Shown in pieces: positions 36,451 through 48,586 of a stretch of 64,000 nt of DNA. The DNA is from Avena insularis. Lineage: Eukaryota; Streptophyta; Magnoliopsida; Poales; Poaceae. The notes under the pieces are model-generated. The model worked only from the letters and a program-made list of their open reading frames with translations. It did not search any database and had not been told where the DNA came from. The first letter of the stretch is position 1; every line of letters begins with the position of its first letter. A program made the translations under genes and the position numbers. The stretch spans positions 85,364,684-85,428,683 of the forward strand of contig CM042685.1 in NCBI GenBank assembly GCA_023614405.1, written 5' to 3'.

Positions 36451-37690
36451 CATCCTGCCCTTCAGGGTCTCAGCCAAATGGTCGTTGTCAGTCTAGCAAA
36501 TATTTTTGGTAGCTATGTATACTAGGGAAAAACAAAACAAAACGCGAGACTAGGACTGCTTCCACTTTTCTTCTTACCCACCCACCCACCTTTTTCTAGT
36601 AAGGAAGTGTAACGTTTTCAATCCTCTTCTTAAAATTCAAACTAGGATTCACGTGTTCTGGGTTTCCGTAGTACCATAGAAAGTGTGTGTGTGTGTGTGT
36701 AATTCCTTGTCTATCTGTTGCATCCAATTTGTTATCACAATCTGCCTTTGGTTATCAACTGTTGGTACATTCCATACTGACAGGCTTTTGAAAACCGGCG
36801 CGATCTATCTGACTCCTTGTTAACCGGTGCCCTCTTCTTAAGGGTGTTCTTCCTTCTAGCATGCTTTCACAGAATGTGGAGTTGCTAATCTCTACCTGAT
36901 AAGTGATTTTGCGCATCTATTGGTATTTTAATGCCGAAAAATGCGGAAATTTTTTTCTTTGATACATCTGTGTTTCCACACTCCTTTCTAGTCGTGTGTG
37001 AAACATTAGCTATCTCCCTTTTATCAGCATGTCCATGCTAACTCATTCTTTTGTCACCGGCGCTTAATCCTAGAGTTTCTTTTCATCTCCAATTCTCTTG
37101 GGCTAATTATATAACATGTGTCGATCCGATGCTGGTGATTGTAATTTGGTTCTCAGCATAGCTATAGGACACTTATCATGAGTGGAATATGGAAAATGCT
37201 ATCAACACTATCCTCCAAATGGTGACGGTTATCTCCTATGATTTTGAGTACACCGTGATTATATCTATGCATATTCAAGCATCTTTGGCGATCCGGAGTT
37301 TCTCAAGGCACTACGGCGGTCTATCATCTGTCCATCATGCTGCACATCTTTTTGAACTCCATATCTGCAAAAAATTCTCTTTGAGACGAGGGAATTGCAT
37401 CTTTTCGTCTCTGATAGCTTTGCTTAAGGTATGAGCTATCATCGGTTCTTATCCAAGATCTCTTTATCTTTGTAACCGGTGATCCGATCGACAATGTGAA
37501 CCAGGTGAAACCTCTTTTTCTTCCGAAGGACCAGATAATCTATTCTTCCAGTGCATCTTCTTCAACACTAACCCGTGCTCTTAATATTGATCTTTCTAAG
37601 AGCGTTGAGCTCAGAAAGTGTTTCGAGCATTTGTTTGTTTCTCCCGCCTCTTGAACTTGATATTCTAGGAATATCCTGTTAAGCCATGGG
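36451..37690 (+). other. Leader-derived and unassigned internal sequence
   Basis: 36451 to about 36830 matches the leader of the coding relative (2033-2400). 36899 to about 37010 matches 2637-2750. The block between these in the relative (2510-2625) is missing here and appears instead at 38355-38455. From about 37010 to 37690 I see no domain, only weakly pol-like text. Confidence 0.7.
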
Positions 37691-38140
37691 GGTATATGTT
37701 GATAATATGCTTGCCTATTCGATATCAATGGAAGGACTTGGAAGATCATCTGTGTCTCTTTCTCTCAAGCTTCGTGAGCACTGCCTGTGTGCAAAGTCTC
37801 AAAGTGAGAATTCTGACTTTTTGAACTCACCTATCTCGGCCACGTCCTTCTGCTAAATAGATCGCTTCAATTCTGGAATCAGCAAGTTCATTGTTAATTC
37901 CATCTTCCATCTTCAATCGAACCCGGAGTTTTCCTTGTTGGCGAGTTATCATCGTCGTTCCGCCGTAGATTTCCTCAAAACTGCTAAATCTCTCTCAATC
38001 ATTTCAAGAAGAACATGGAGTTCTTTCACCTCAGTCTCGTCAAGTGATCTTTTGAAACCCTCTCGTTCTATCATCTATGCTCAATCCACCGGAGGCCATG
38101 AAGATTTTTCAGATCTTTTGTAATCCTTATGTTCAAGGGG
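37691..38140 (+). pseudogene. Decayed reverse transcriptase fragment
   Basis: By-eye nucleotide similarity to 4990-5470 of the coding relative, collinear but full of small indels. Gatatgcttgcctattc stands for the YLDD region, aagcttcgtgagcactgcct for the KLRENRLYA region, and cggagttttccttgttggcg with gttatcatcgtcgttc for the [11 protein letters not shown] region. No reading frame survives. This shows the internal region descends from a gag-pol element rather than from unrelated sequence. Confidence 0.65.
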
Positions 38141-39320
38141 TGCTATCTTTTTCTTTGTCTCTGGAATCTTGCAGTTGTCTCCGTAAGCTTCCTTCATATC
38201 TTTCCGGGGGCTTGGTATTTCCGACATGACGACAACATCATCATCATTATCTATCTGTGAATCCGGCAAATCGTTTGCATCTATCCTTGTTTTCTAGCGT
38301 AGTCCCATGAGTTTTTGTCAATACCTTCAGTCTGTTTCGGTAGTTGGGTTGCATGGTTTTCTTATTCATGTGCGGAGTAATGCTTTGAGTGCGGTATGGA
38401 GTAGCTACCATACCACTACTCTTATCATTCGCTCTTGTACATTGAATTGGTGAATTAATGTGATTTCACTCATTCCACGGAAGTTAGAAGTGGCCTTTAT
38501 CCCTTGATACTTTTACTTCCGTCCTTGTTTTCCGGAGTGCTCTCTCGAAGAAAGTAATCAATAATCTCTTGTGGTGGTCTGTCTATTCTAGATGGAGCAA
38601 AATCTTCAATTATCTGGTGGAAACAGACGCAAACTCTTTTCTGTCCTCTTCATTCGACCGATGCTCGACATCCCCAAACAAGATGAAAGGAAACTATTTC
38701 TCTCTTTGTTTCATCAATTCTTTTTCTGTGGTAAAGCCAATTATGGTTGAGGCCATCGGCCTTACCAAGAATCTATTATGCGTTAGCCTCAAGGCTAAAG
38801 AAAGCAATAAGTATCTCTACAATAAACTCCAGATCCTCCATATTCTTTGCTTCTCGGGACTCCACCATGATCTGGCTTCACATCCGTCTCTAGAAGTTAT
38901 ATCCGCGCACCTCAATTGCGTGATCCTTTGGGGTCTTACCGGCACAAGAAGAATCTAATCCGACGATGTCTAACTAAATCTTTCTGTTGATATCAAGGGA
39001 CTCTATTGTTTGAAGGAAATATTGTTTCCGTACTTCATTTCTCAAATCCGAGAGAAGATACGATGCTATTGTCATAGTGGTTCAAACCTCTCCAATCTAG
39101 CTCTTTTTCTTCCGGCGAGATAAAGATTCATCCTCTCTAGTATCGATAAATCTTTAATCTTAATGATGTGTCTTTCTTTATCCATGATACATCATCTTGT
39201 CCTTTCGTTCACAAGTGGTTCTATTCTCTTATCATGTTTCTTGAGAAAACCGGAGCTATGTCCATCCTATCCTTCTTGTCTCACGACAATCCTTCAACTA
39301 TTCTAACCGTTGTTTCTCAA
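38141..39320 (+). other. Unassigned internal sequence with a relocated leader block
   Basis: 38355-38455 matches the leader block 2510-2625 of the coding relative (tattcatgtgcggagtaat; ccataccactactcttatc). The remainder has no recognisable domain. Parts near 38740-38840 are faintly RT-like but I cannot place them firmly. Confidence 0.6.
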
Positions 39321-39485
39321 GCAAAACGCAAGACTCGCAACAAGTCTAGCAAGTTTTGCAAGGTGTAGTGGTCGCACCATTCCATGGTTCATCAACTTGG
39401 GAACGTGAGGGTCACCTTTGTTCGAACACCCGCCTCTCCTTGTGTTGTTTTCCTTTTCCTAGGAATCTCGGGGCGAGATTCTTGT
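39321..39485 (+). pseudogene. Chromodomain-end remnant
   Basis: Matches 7190-7345 of the coding relative (gactcgcaacaagtc, gtggtcgcaccattcc, cttgggaacgtgag), with a TAG and deletions inside the chromodomain codons. Together with the RT fragment it marks the order of the lost pol. Confidence 0.85.
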
Positions 39486-39500
39486 TTAGTGGGGGAGAGT
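39486..39500 (+). other. Polypurine tract
   Basis: ttagtgggggagagt directly before the 3' LTR, identical to 7351-7365. Confidence 0.9.
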
Positions 39501-40464
39501 TGTAGCACCCCAATTGTCTAACAATTGTAATGCTACTTGGTCTAGTAAGATAAATGCTACTTCCTATATATAATTGTTGCATCATAATTATATCATGCTC
39601 ATGTCATCATGCCACCTTGCATTTGAGCATCATATAAAACCCTTTTTGTTTTGGTTCTTCTCTCATATGCATTGTAAATTGTATTTGCCTCTTGATATTG
39701 TATTTGGTTATTGATATATTGTTTAAATGCCCAAGTTGAGTTGGGGGCATCTCTTTTTGACTCCACCACCTTTCTTGTCACCACCCCATCATTCCACCAT
39801 TCCACCATATGTGAGCATTGCATTCTATTTGGGTTTATCTCTAGCTCATGTTGTTTGGACTGGACCCTTTTCCATTCTACCTGCTTCCATATGGAATGAT
39901 ATGGGAAGGTTGTTCATGTTGGAATATTTTGAGGATTATATGCACATAGTGGAATATACACACTAGCATGTCCAAAATATATTCAAATATGGTTATCTCC
40001 ATTCACTCCACATGGAACATTCCTTCAATCCTTAGCTTGGCCTTATTCCATCTTTTGAGGATGCACATAAATAAATGCCATGAGATTTTATTTTGTTTTC
40101 ACAAGATTAATACATGGCATTAAATACATGCATGGGCCATGCAAAGCTCCACCATCTCTTCTCCTTTGAGTTTTGCCTTTGTTTTAAAGTGGGTCTTGTC
40201 TTGTGTTATCATCCTATGTGTTCTTGATCTCTTGTTGATCACACCTTCTTCTTTCATCACCTCACCATCTCCATCTCAACACCTTTTATAGCTTGATCTA
40301 GTTTTGGGCATGTTAAACCCTATACCTCAATCACACCCTCCTCTACCTCTCCTTACCATACCCTCCTTGCTTGCTCATGTGAGGATGTAAAACCCTAAAC
40401 AACCTCACCACCATCCCTCGCTCTACCACTCCTTTTGCTTGATCTTGCTTAAGACCCTACCACC

Positions 40465-40516
<52 letters not shown>

Positions 40517-43500
40517 TCTTCGAAACCTTACCTCACCTCTCTCTCTTGCTGCCGAGGCTACTCCTCCTCTCTCTCTCGGCCAGCAAGGCCCCACCAGCCC
40601 TAACCCTACCCCAGGCCGAAGCCTACCCCATCTCTAAAGCCCTAACCGAGCTACCCCTCCCTCTAACCCTAGCTCTAACCGAGCCTCCCTCTCCCTCTCT
40701 CCCTGCCTTGCGACCCCACCAGCCCGAGTCTGCCCCGCCTTGCCTCCCCTGGCCCACCTGCCATGCTCCCGTGCCTGCCCATGCCGAGCCCCAGCTCGCG
40801 CACGTGAAGGAGAGGAGGAAAAGGTGGCCGAAGCCACCTTTATCCCTAACCCACTCCCCCACGGCACCCCGCTCTCCCTCGCCTTATCTCCACCCTCCCT
40901 CTCTTCCGTACCGACCACAGATCCCCCAGAGCCATGCCCTTCCTCCTCTTCCTCCCCCTTCTACCCCACATCCACCTCGTCGGCCACCACGCCGGTGTCG
41001 ACGACCACCTCTCGAAACAGGCGGCGGGCGCGGTGCTCTGGTTGTCGAGGAAGACCGTGAGGCCCCTGCGTCGCCCCCGTACACAGCAGCGAGGAGGAGG
41101 AGGCCTGTACCCGCTGCACGCCGACGCGTCCGCGGCAAAACCCTAATCGCCGGCCGCCAGCCTCCCCGACGATCCTCTGCGCCACTCCCTGATCTGACCA
41201 CACCAACCAACCCGCGGTGAGCCCCTCGACCGTCCTGACATCCTCCGCTTCGCCGTCACCGTCTAGCGCCGCCGCTCTTTTCGTCGAACGCCTTCTGTGT
41301 GCCGCCGCTCGCTGTTGCCTGCAAGGTTCCTGCGCCGCACAGAGCCTTACCTAGGCCCCAACCACCCTCCTGTCAACTCCCCTTGATCCGCCGCGCTGGT
41401 CAGCCCCCTCAGCGCGCACGCCCGCGACCTGGGTTCGATTCCCCGCCCCGTGCCGCGCGCCATTTTCTCGTCATGAGCGAGAGAAAATGATGACGGCCGG
41501 TGGCCGTTTGCAGTTAGCCCCTCCTTTTTATTTTTCGCCTCAACCCGCGGTACACCGAGCCCCACCAGTCAGTCTCTCTGTCACTTTACAAAAACGCCCC
41601 GCAATTTTTATAGACCGTAACCCGCGCTCCCACTCTGGCCCACCTGCTGGGCCTCCGCGTTCACTTGTCACGTGGGCCTCCAGTTGCTGGCCCACCGTCG
41701 ACAAAGTGGCTAGAAATAAGCACAGTGAGAATGATATCTCTATGATGTCGCCCAGTCAGCAGTTGGCCCACTTGTCGGTGGCTCTGGCTAGCACTAGGCC
41801 GGGTGACAAAAGTTTTCTGGATTTCTGTTTTGTTTTAAATTTTTCAGGAAATGTTTTAAATTCAAATTCAAATCTTTTTTTAAATAACTTTTAAAATATT
41901 ATTCCAAATTAAACATGTGATATATGTTTTGAAATCAGAAAAATGTGAGGTTTTCAAATATGCCATTCAAAATATTGTTTGGGCACTTAAAATTTTCGAG
42001 ATAATTAAAATTACAATAAAATGCCCTTTTCCTTAATTAATTAATAACTTTTGTTTTATAACTCCAAATTTGACAAATAATATGTCTAAATCGATCAGCG
42101 CGACGAGCCCATTCTATCTATGCATTCCATGTTCTGAATTGCAGCATGCATCATATAAATATAAAAGTATACAGCAACTTATTTGAGGATAAAAGGTGAC
42201 TAAAACTCCATAAAATGCTTTATTCTTGTATTCCACACCTCACCCATGCCATGCTACTTTATTGCCATGCAAATTGTGCATCATTCATCATGGCATGATT
42301 GTTTGCTTGTCGCATTTTAATTCATATGCTTGTGCACTCTAATTATGTTGGCCCTTGTTTGTTTGATTCTTCTTCGAATAGACGCTGAGCAGGGGATATA
42401 TCAAGAAACCCAGGAGCACTACCCAGATCCGTCCCTCGCTTCAACTGAGCTGCCAGGCAAGCACTACCACATGCTTGCATACATATAGTACCTATTGCCT
42501 CTATCTTATTCTTGCATCATTGCGTCGCGATTGCATTAAACTGAATCCCAAGTACTGCATAGCCTTTACTTTTAAACCCCACCGAAGCTTGTTCCTCCAT
42601 CCCATGAGCCATTACTACAGGAGTTGTTTGAGCCATGCGGGTCGTAGAACAGCATGTGTAGGGTATGTGAGTGTCTGATGGATAACGAGGTACCAAAACA
42701 ACTTAACCTGAGTGGTAATGGGATAACTAATGAAAGTGGCACCGGTGAGCAATATCTGCTATTTGGTTCTTCATGCTCACTTGTGTCCCGTAGGACCCCG
42801 AGTACTTGATTCCTGTTCCTTGAATATTCGCGCTATCCACATCCGGGAGGCTTATGAACCCCCCTGAGCCAGAGCTTGATTCATTCTTATTTCTTGGAGC
42901 CACAAAGTAGTTTGGGGCTTTATTACTATCCTGTACTTATGCCATGCTTTACTGCTTTATTTAAGATTGTGCGTGGAGCACCTGTACTGTTTAGGACCGT
43001 GACACGTTTTCGCTGTATCGACAAGCCCAGTCACATTTTCGGGTTCCCAGTCGTTTACCGCCCACACAAACCCCAGGTCCGTTTGAGCCGCCAACTTCGT
43101 TATGGTAGCTTAGTGGGGTGGCCCCCTGAAATATTTCTGAATCCTGTGATCGCTTTGTCGTGAATGCCTCGTTGGGTTTTGATTTGGTTTTTCCGAGGTT
43201 GATCGAGTGTGTGTTGCTATTTGTGCACCCCTGCAGGGTAAATCTTTCTGAAAGCCATGTCCGCGGTTATGGACGACTTGGAGCATAGTTTCTCGATCAT
43301 AGACAAGTATAACTAAAGTACCCCAGGATGGATCTGTTAATATTACTGTTATAACTGTTGTTATTAATTCACGGACATCCGTCTATCTTTGGTTAGGCGG
43401 ATGGTTAGCGAGTATCCCTAGAATTGTTAGGTATTATCTTTTGCTGCAATTGAGTCACCCCAGGTTGTGTCCCCTTTAGAGGCATAAAGACTTGCTGAGT

Positions 43501-44053
43501 ACCCCTAGGGTCTCACACGATAAATTGTTTGATTCAGATGAACAGGTAAACTCGCAAGATGGATACTGGGTGGAGGAGACGAACGATGAGGGCAACGATC
43601 ACTCGGCGCAGAGATTCCGGGAACGGGGATCCGTGAGATCTGTGGGCGGGATGTGTTTATTTATGGGGCATCTTATGCCGATTTGCTTCTTATCCGTACT
43701 CGGATCTTGTTTTCGCTCACCGATACTCGATGTTTGATGTATGAGGAGGTATCCTAAACTATTATATCTATCTAGGATATTTGGATCTTGCCGTATGGCG
43801 TTGCAATATTTCTATTTCTTTTAGATGGAATGGCTCTGAGGACTGTTGTATGGTGGCTTGCATACATACTCATTTGTGTATGTAGTTGATCCCTTCATTG
43901 CCGATTCGCGCTCGTTCTTGTCCCGATGTTTGGAAATGGTTAGGACGGCCGAAAGGTCTACCTGTGAGTGGCATTTAGCCCCACCGTACTATTTTAACCA
44001 TTTCCGCTCATCCAGGCTTGTAACTAAGAGCGTAATTCACCGAGGTAGTTACA
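39501..44053 (+). repeat. 3' LTR of the non-autonomous element
   Basis: Collinear with 31798-36436, with a shorter CT run (40468-40513). A 120-bp stretch (35581-35700 in the 5' LTR) is replaced by cccca at 43321-43325. Start hairpin at 39502-39536 and TATAAATA at 42154-42161. The 251-codon ORF at 40465-41220 arises from the CT and GC-rich composition and is not a gene. Confidence 0.93.
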
Positions 44054-44058
44054 ATGCA

Positions 44059-44634
44059 TTTCTGGATCCCATCACTTGAGGGGCCCAGAGATATCTCTCT
44101 CAATTAGAGAGGGGCAAATCCCATCTTGATTGACCAATGTCTTGTAGCATGCTTCAGGACAAACCCGAAAGCTACCTTTATAACTACCCAGTTACGGAGC
44201 AATATCTGATATCCCCAAAGTAGGTTGATCCACATCTCGAGTACATCCGACAATCTTAGGTCTAAAGACAAAACATACACGATGTGTAGAGAGAGCTGCA
44301 AGTCTAATTACCAGTCTGAAGTTGGGTCAGTCCAACCCCATGTTCATAACATGTGTCCACATCTTTGGTTTGACATCTCCATGTCTATGACTTGCGAAAC
44401 ATAGTCATCAACCAATCGATGTGCTAGTCTAATATTCGTGTGTGTCCTCATATGAACTCTGACTAGGGACAACTATTCGATAAATATACAAGTAAAGAGT
44501 TTCACAAACAATTCACATAATTGCCAATCATTACAAGTTGCCTGATATGGATATTCAAGGAACAATACAATAACTCATGGATAGACAAGAAATATAATCA
44601 TCTCTATGATTTCCTCTAAGGCATATTTCCTTCA
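44059..44634 (-). repeat. 3' LTR of the copia element, proximal part
   Basis: Resumes the LTR cut at 31797. It matches about 50634-51209 and ends (LTR start on the minus strand) TGAAGGAAATATGCC at 44634. Confidence 0.92.
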
Positions 44635-44650
44635 GTCTCCCTCTTGCACT
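44635..44650 (-). other. Polypurine tract of the copia element
   Basis: On the minus strand gcaagagggagac lies directly before the TG of the 3' LTR. Confidence 0.75.
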
Positions 44651-45426
44651 AGAGTCAATCTAGATTTTATCTAATACTTATTGCTCTTGCGTGCCCCTCA
44701 TGTAGGCTGCGGGAGTGGCTTTGTAAATGGGTCATCAACATTTGAGTCTATATGTATTTTGCACATCATGACACTACCATCCTCAATGAACTCATGAATC
44801 CGATGGTAACGCATGCGAAAAAGTTTGTCCTTCTTGGGCTATCTAGGCTCATTGGCTTGTGCAATAGCAGCATTGTTGTCACAATAAATGTCCATGGGAT
44901 TGGACGTGCCCTGAACCACACCAAGAGCGATCAGGAAATTCCTAATCCAAATAGCTTCCTTTGCAATCTCTGAGGCGGCAATATTTTCAGCTTATGTTGA
45001 AGAGGAGGCCACAGTATCTTGCTTGAAACTTTTCCAACTCACTAAACCACCATTCATGACAAACACATAACCATATTGTGATATGGAGTCATCTGAGTCA
45101 TTGAGGTAACTCGCATATGTGTAACCCCTTACACTAAGTTCATCCTCACCTCGATAAACTAGGAACACATCTTTCGTCCTTTTCAAGTACTTAAGGATAT
45201 TATTTAATGCTATCCAGTGTCCTTCACATGGATCAGCCTGGTATCTGCTCGTAACACTTAGAGCATAGGAAACATCTGGGCGAGTACATGTCATTGCATA
45301 CATGATGGATCCAATAGCCGAAGCGTATGGAACCCTGCTCATGCACTCATGCTCATCAGTAGTCGAAGGACACTGAGTCTTGATGAGTTTAATGCCATGA
45401 GACATGGGAAAGAACCCCTTCTTAGC
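44651..45426 (-). pseudogene. pol: Copia RT end and RNase H
   Basis: Minus-strand reading continues from RT after a stop. Landmarks are YASAIGSIMYAMTCTRPDV, SRYQADPCEGHW, LKYLKRTKD, GYTYASYLNDSDDSISQYG and WKSFKQDTVASSS; then, after a stop at ~44990, IAASEIAKEAIWIRNFL and IYCDNNAAIAQANEPR with the RNase H Asp. It closes near KIHIDSNVDDPFTKPL. The usual copia RNase H order is complete, but two stops and a shift break it. Confidence 0.88.
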
Positions 45427-45846
45427 CTATTCCATGCTGAACCGTTTCAACACTTTGTCAATGTATGTACTCTGGCTTAATCCAATTATCCTCCTTGATC
45501 TATCTCTATAGATCTTGATGCCCAGAATATATGCTGCTTCTCCTAAGTCCTTAATCGAAAATTTATTTTTCAACAAGGTCTTAACAGACTCAAGCATAGG
45601 AATGTCATTTCCAATCAGCAATATGTCATCTACATATAAGATTAGAAATACAATCTCTCTCCCACTTTCCTTCTTGTAAACACAAGGTTCTTGTTCGTAT
45701 TTGGTGAAGCCAAACTTCTTTACAACTTCATCAAATCGAATGTTCCAACTCCGAGATGCTTTATTCAGCCCATAAATAGACTTTAGAAGTTTGCATACCT
45801 TTCCATCATTGTTTGGATTGACAAAACCTTCGGTATGCATCATATA
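45427..45846 (-). pseudogene. pol: Copia reverse transcriptase core
   Basis: Contains KLLKSIYGLNKASRSWN, then the catalytic YVDD (45625-45636) in FLILYVDDILLIGND and GEAAYILGIKIYRDR. It belongs to the same polyprotein as the flanking parts. Stops at both sides come from mutations, so the segment is not an independent gene. Confidence 0.92.
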
Positions 45847-46427
45847 CTAGTCCTCAGTTAGGATTCCATTTAGGAAAACCGTCTTGACATCCATCTGCCA
45901 TATTTTATAGTTGAAAAGTGCAACAATGGCTAGAATGATCCGTATATATTTAAGCATCACTACTGGCAATAAAGTCTTGTCGTAGTCAACTCCTTGTACT
46001 TGTCAAAAACCTTTTGCAACAAGTCGAGCTTTATGGATGTGAACATTGCCATCCATATCTATCTTCTTCTTATAGATCCATTTGCACTCTATGGCTTTAA
46101 AACCATCAGGCAGGTCAACCAAGTTCCAAACTTGATTGTCTCCCATGGACTCTATCTCGAATCTCATGGCGATCAGCCATTTCTCAGAGTCTGGGTCCAC
46201 CATTGCTTCTGCATACATCACAGGCTCATCATTGTCTAACAATAATAATTCCCGTGTTTCGCGGAGCCTCTCCGACCTTTGTGGTTGTGGTGCTTCTATT
46301 GCCACGGGTTCCTCAACTTGTTCTGCTACAATAACATCACTCATAGAAGCATCCCCGACTTGCTCATCTTGAACTTCTTCAAGTTGCACCGACCTTCCAC
46401 TCATTCCTTCTGTGAGAAACTCTTTCT
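45847..46427 (-). pseudogene. pol: Copia integrase-RT linker and RT start
   Basis: Variable linker rich in Glu and Val, with QPQRSERLRETRELLLLD, followed by the RT opening WLIAMRFEIESMGDNQVWNL, FKAIECKWIYKKKIDMDG and HKARLVAKGF. The frame shifts right after this point (near 46004), before the palm motifs. Confidence 0.88.
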
Positions 46428-47591
46428 CTAGGAAACACCACTATGAGCGACAAACACCTTGCCCTCTTCTCGGTTGTAGAAGTAATACCCTAAGTTTTCC
46501 CTTGGATATCCCACAAAAATGCAATTACCCGATTTGGGTGTTAGCTTGTCTGACTGAAGTCGCTTGAAAAATGCATCACAACCCCATATCTTTAGAAAAG
46601 ACAAACTGGGATTCTTTCCAGTCCACATATGATATGGTGTCTTAACTACAGATTTAGATGGTACCCTATTAAGTGTGAAAGGTGCCATTTCTAGCGTGTA
46701 ACCCCAAAATGATAATGGTAAATCCGACTAGCTCATCATCGATTGAACCATGTCGAACAGAGTTCGAGTGCGCTGTTCGGAGACCCTATTTCTTTGAGAT
46801 GTTCCGGGAGGCATAAGCTGTGGAACAATTCCGCAACTCTTAAGATGATTGCTAAATTCGTGACTCAAATATTCACCTCCATGATCAGATCGCAAGTTCT
46901 TTATTTTCTTGCCACGTTGATTCTCTACCTCACTCTGAAACTCCTTGAACTTTTCAAAAGTTTCAGAATTATGCTTCATCAAGTAGACATAACCATATCT
47001 ACTGAAATCATCAGTGAAAGTAATGAAGTAGTGATATCCTCCTTTGGCTGTCGTGCTCATTGGTCCACATACATCAGTATGTATGAGTTCCAACAAGTCT
47101 GTCGCTCTCTCGGGTAAACTCGAAAAAGGTGACTTGGTCATCTTTCCAAGTAAACAAGATTGATATGTCTCGTAAGATTCAAAATCAAACGAAGTTAGCA
47201 GACCATCACCATGGAGCTTCTTCATGCGGTTTTCACTTATATGCCCCAAACGACAATGCCATAAATAGGTAGAACTCAAACCATTAGGCCGAAGCCTTTT
47301 AGCACTAACATTGTAAACAGATGCATCATCAAGATTTAAAATAAATAACCCATTCACAATGGGAGAATCAGCCATAAACATAGCATTCTTAGAGATTACA
47401 CAACGATTGTTTGCACTCGCAAATGAATATCCATCCCTCATCAAATATGAAGGTGATAAAATATTTCCACCCACAATGGGAATGTAATAACAATTATTCA
47501 ACTCCATAATAAATCCTGACAGAAGGTGAAGTTGCATGATGCCAACGAACAATGCAGTAACCCTTGCTTTATTTCCGATGAAAAAATCCAC
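46428..47591 (-). pseudogene. pol: Copia GAG-pre-integrase and integrase
   Basis: Minus-strand 47591-46728 gives the pre-integrase zinc region (YLWHCRLGHISENRMKKLH, with SYETYQSCLLGKM where one expected Cys is Tyr). The integrase core follows: HTDVCGPM, FTDDFSRYGYVYLM, NLRSDHGGEYLS and RVSEQRTRTLFDM, so the three acidic residues are recognisable. A stop near 46728 precedes the C-terminal part 46688-46428 (FLKIWGCDAFFKRLQSDKL, GNCIFVGYP, GYYFYNREEGKVFV). Inactive because of the stop and Cys loss. Confidence 0.92.
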
Positions 47592-47764
47592 TTCGCCTTT
47601 CTACACTTCTCTAGTCTTTATTAGCCCCTTCATCGAATTGCAAATATGATCAACCGATCCGGTATCAAATACCCAAGAGTTAACATCAGAATCAGCAAGA
47701 AGAATGTCCATAACATTTACAACAAGCGTACCTGAGTGGGAAGTACTCTTACTTCCACTCTTCT
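47592..47764 (-). pseudogene. pol: Copia protease fragment
   Basis: The active-site segment WVFDTGSVDHICN (aspartic protease DTGS) is read on the minus strand near 47650-47695. A stop after IKTREV separates it from the pre-integrase frame. Length and position between gag and integrase fit copia. Confidence 0.8.
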
Positions 47765-48586
47765 TCAAAGAAGCCTGGTACTTGCTGCAGTTTGTTTTCT
47801 AGTGGCCATGTTCATGAAAAAAGAACACTCAATGTCATCTGCAGGTCCAGCCTTTTGCTTGGGTGCAGGCTTAGGGATCGTATCCTTAGCCTTGCCCTTC
47901 TTCTTCTGCCAAGAAGTACCCTTTTTCTTGAAGCTAGGCTTGTTCTGCATATCCATCACATGGCTATGCCCTACACACTTCTTCATGTCACTTTTTGCTG
48001 TTTTTAGCATCCCACATAACTCATTAAGGCCCTTCTCCACCCCATGCATATGGTAGTTCAAAATGAACTGCCCATAGCTAGATGGAAGAGATGCCAAAAT
48101 GAAATTAGTAGCCAACTCTTGGCCTAGTGGAAAACTAAGCTTTTCCAAAGTCTGACTATAACCAACCATTTTGATCACATGGGAGCCTACACGTCCTCCC
48201 TCTGCCAACTTGCATTCCATGAAGGACTTGGCGACATTGTACCTCTCAGTCCTGGCCTGAGTTCGGAACATGTCCCTAAGCGCGACGATCATATCATATG
48301 CTTCCTGATCCTCAAACTTCTTTTGAAGTTGAGGTTCCATGCACGCAAGCATAAGACAACTAACCTCAAGAGAATCATCACATGCTCTCTTGTAGGCATT
48401 CTTAAGGGCAGCTATTGCATTATCAACAGGTTCATCGGGGATTGGGGTATCCAGAACCGTTTCCTTTTTCTCATACCTGAGAACAATTCTCAGGTTACGG
48501 ACCCAATCCGAATAGTTTGTTCTATTTAGTTTATCTTTGTCAAGAATCGAACGCAAAGAAAATGGTGATGCAGTGTTCGATTCCAT
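47765..48586 (-). pseudogene. gag: Copia gag
   Basis: 273 codons starting MESNTASPFSLRSILDKDKL. LNRTNYSDWVRNLRIVLRYE and the UBN2-type core (LMLACMEPQLQKKFEDQEAYD) are typical of the Angela/BARE group. A lysine-rich tail precedes where a CCHC knuckle is expected, but the reading there is ECSFFMNMATRKQTAA. The second Cys is Phe, and a frameshift destroys the rest. The core fold may be intact; RNA binding by the knuckle is lost. Confidence 0.92.

Larger units (their letters stand above)
31798..44053 (+). mobile_element. Non-autonomous Tekay-related element (LARD-like)
   Basis: LTRs at 31798-36436 (4639 bp) and 39501-44053 (4553 bp) belong to the same family as the element at 1-11981. Perfect target duplication atgca flanks it (31793-31797 and 44054-44058), and the undisturbed other copia LTR reads ggccatgcatttctag at that site. 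The internal region is only 3.06 kb against 5.35 kb in the coding relative. It has no ORF for gag or pol, only decayed fragments. It keeps the primer site and polypurine tract, so it could have moved with proteins from a coding relative. Confidence 0.93.

Noticed and set aside
40465..41220. 251-codon ORF starting with a long Ser-Leu run
   Set aside because: It arises from the CT microsatellite and GC-rich LTR zone. The matching region of the other LTR has no equal ORF.
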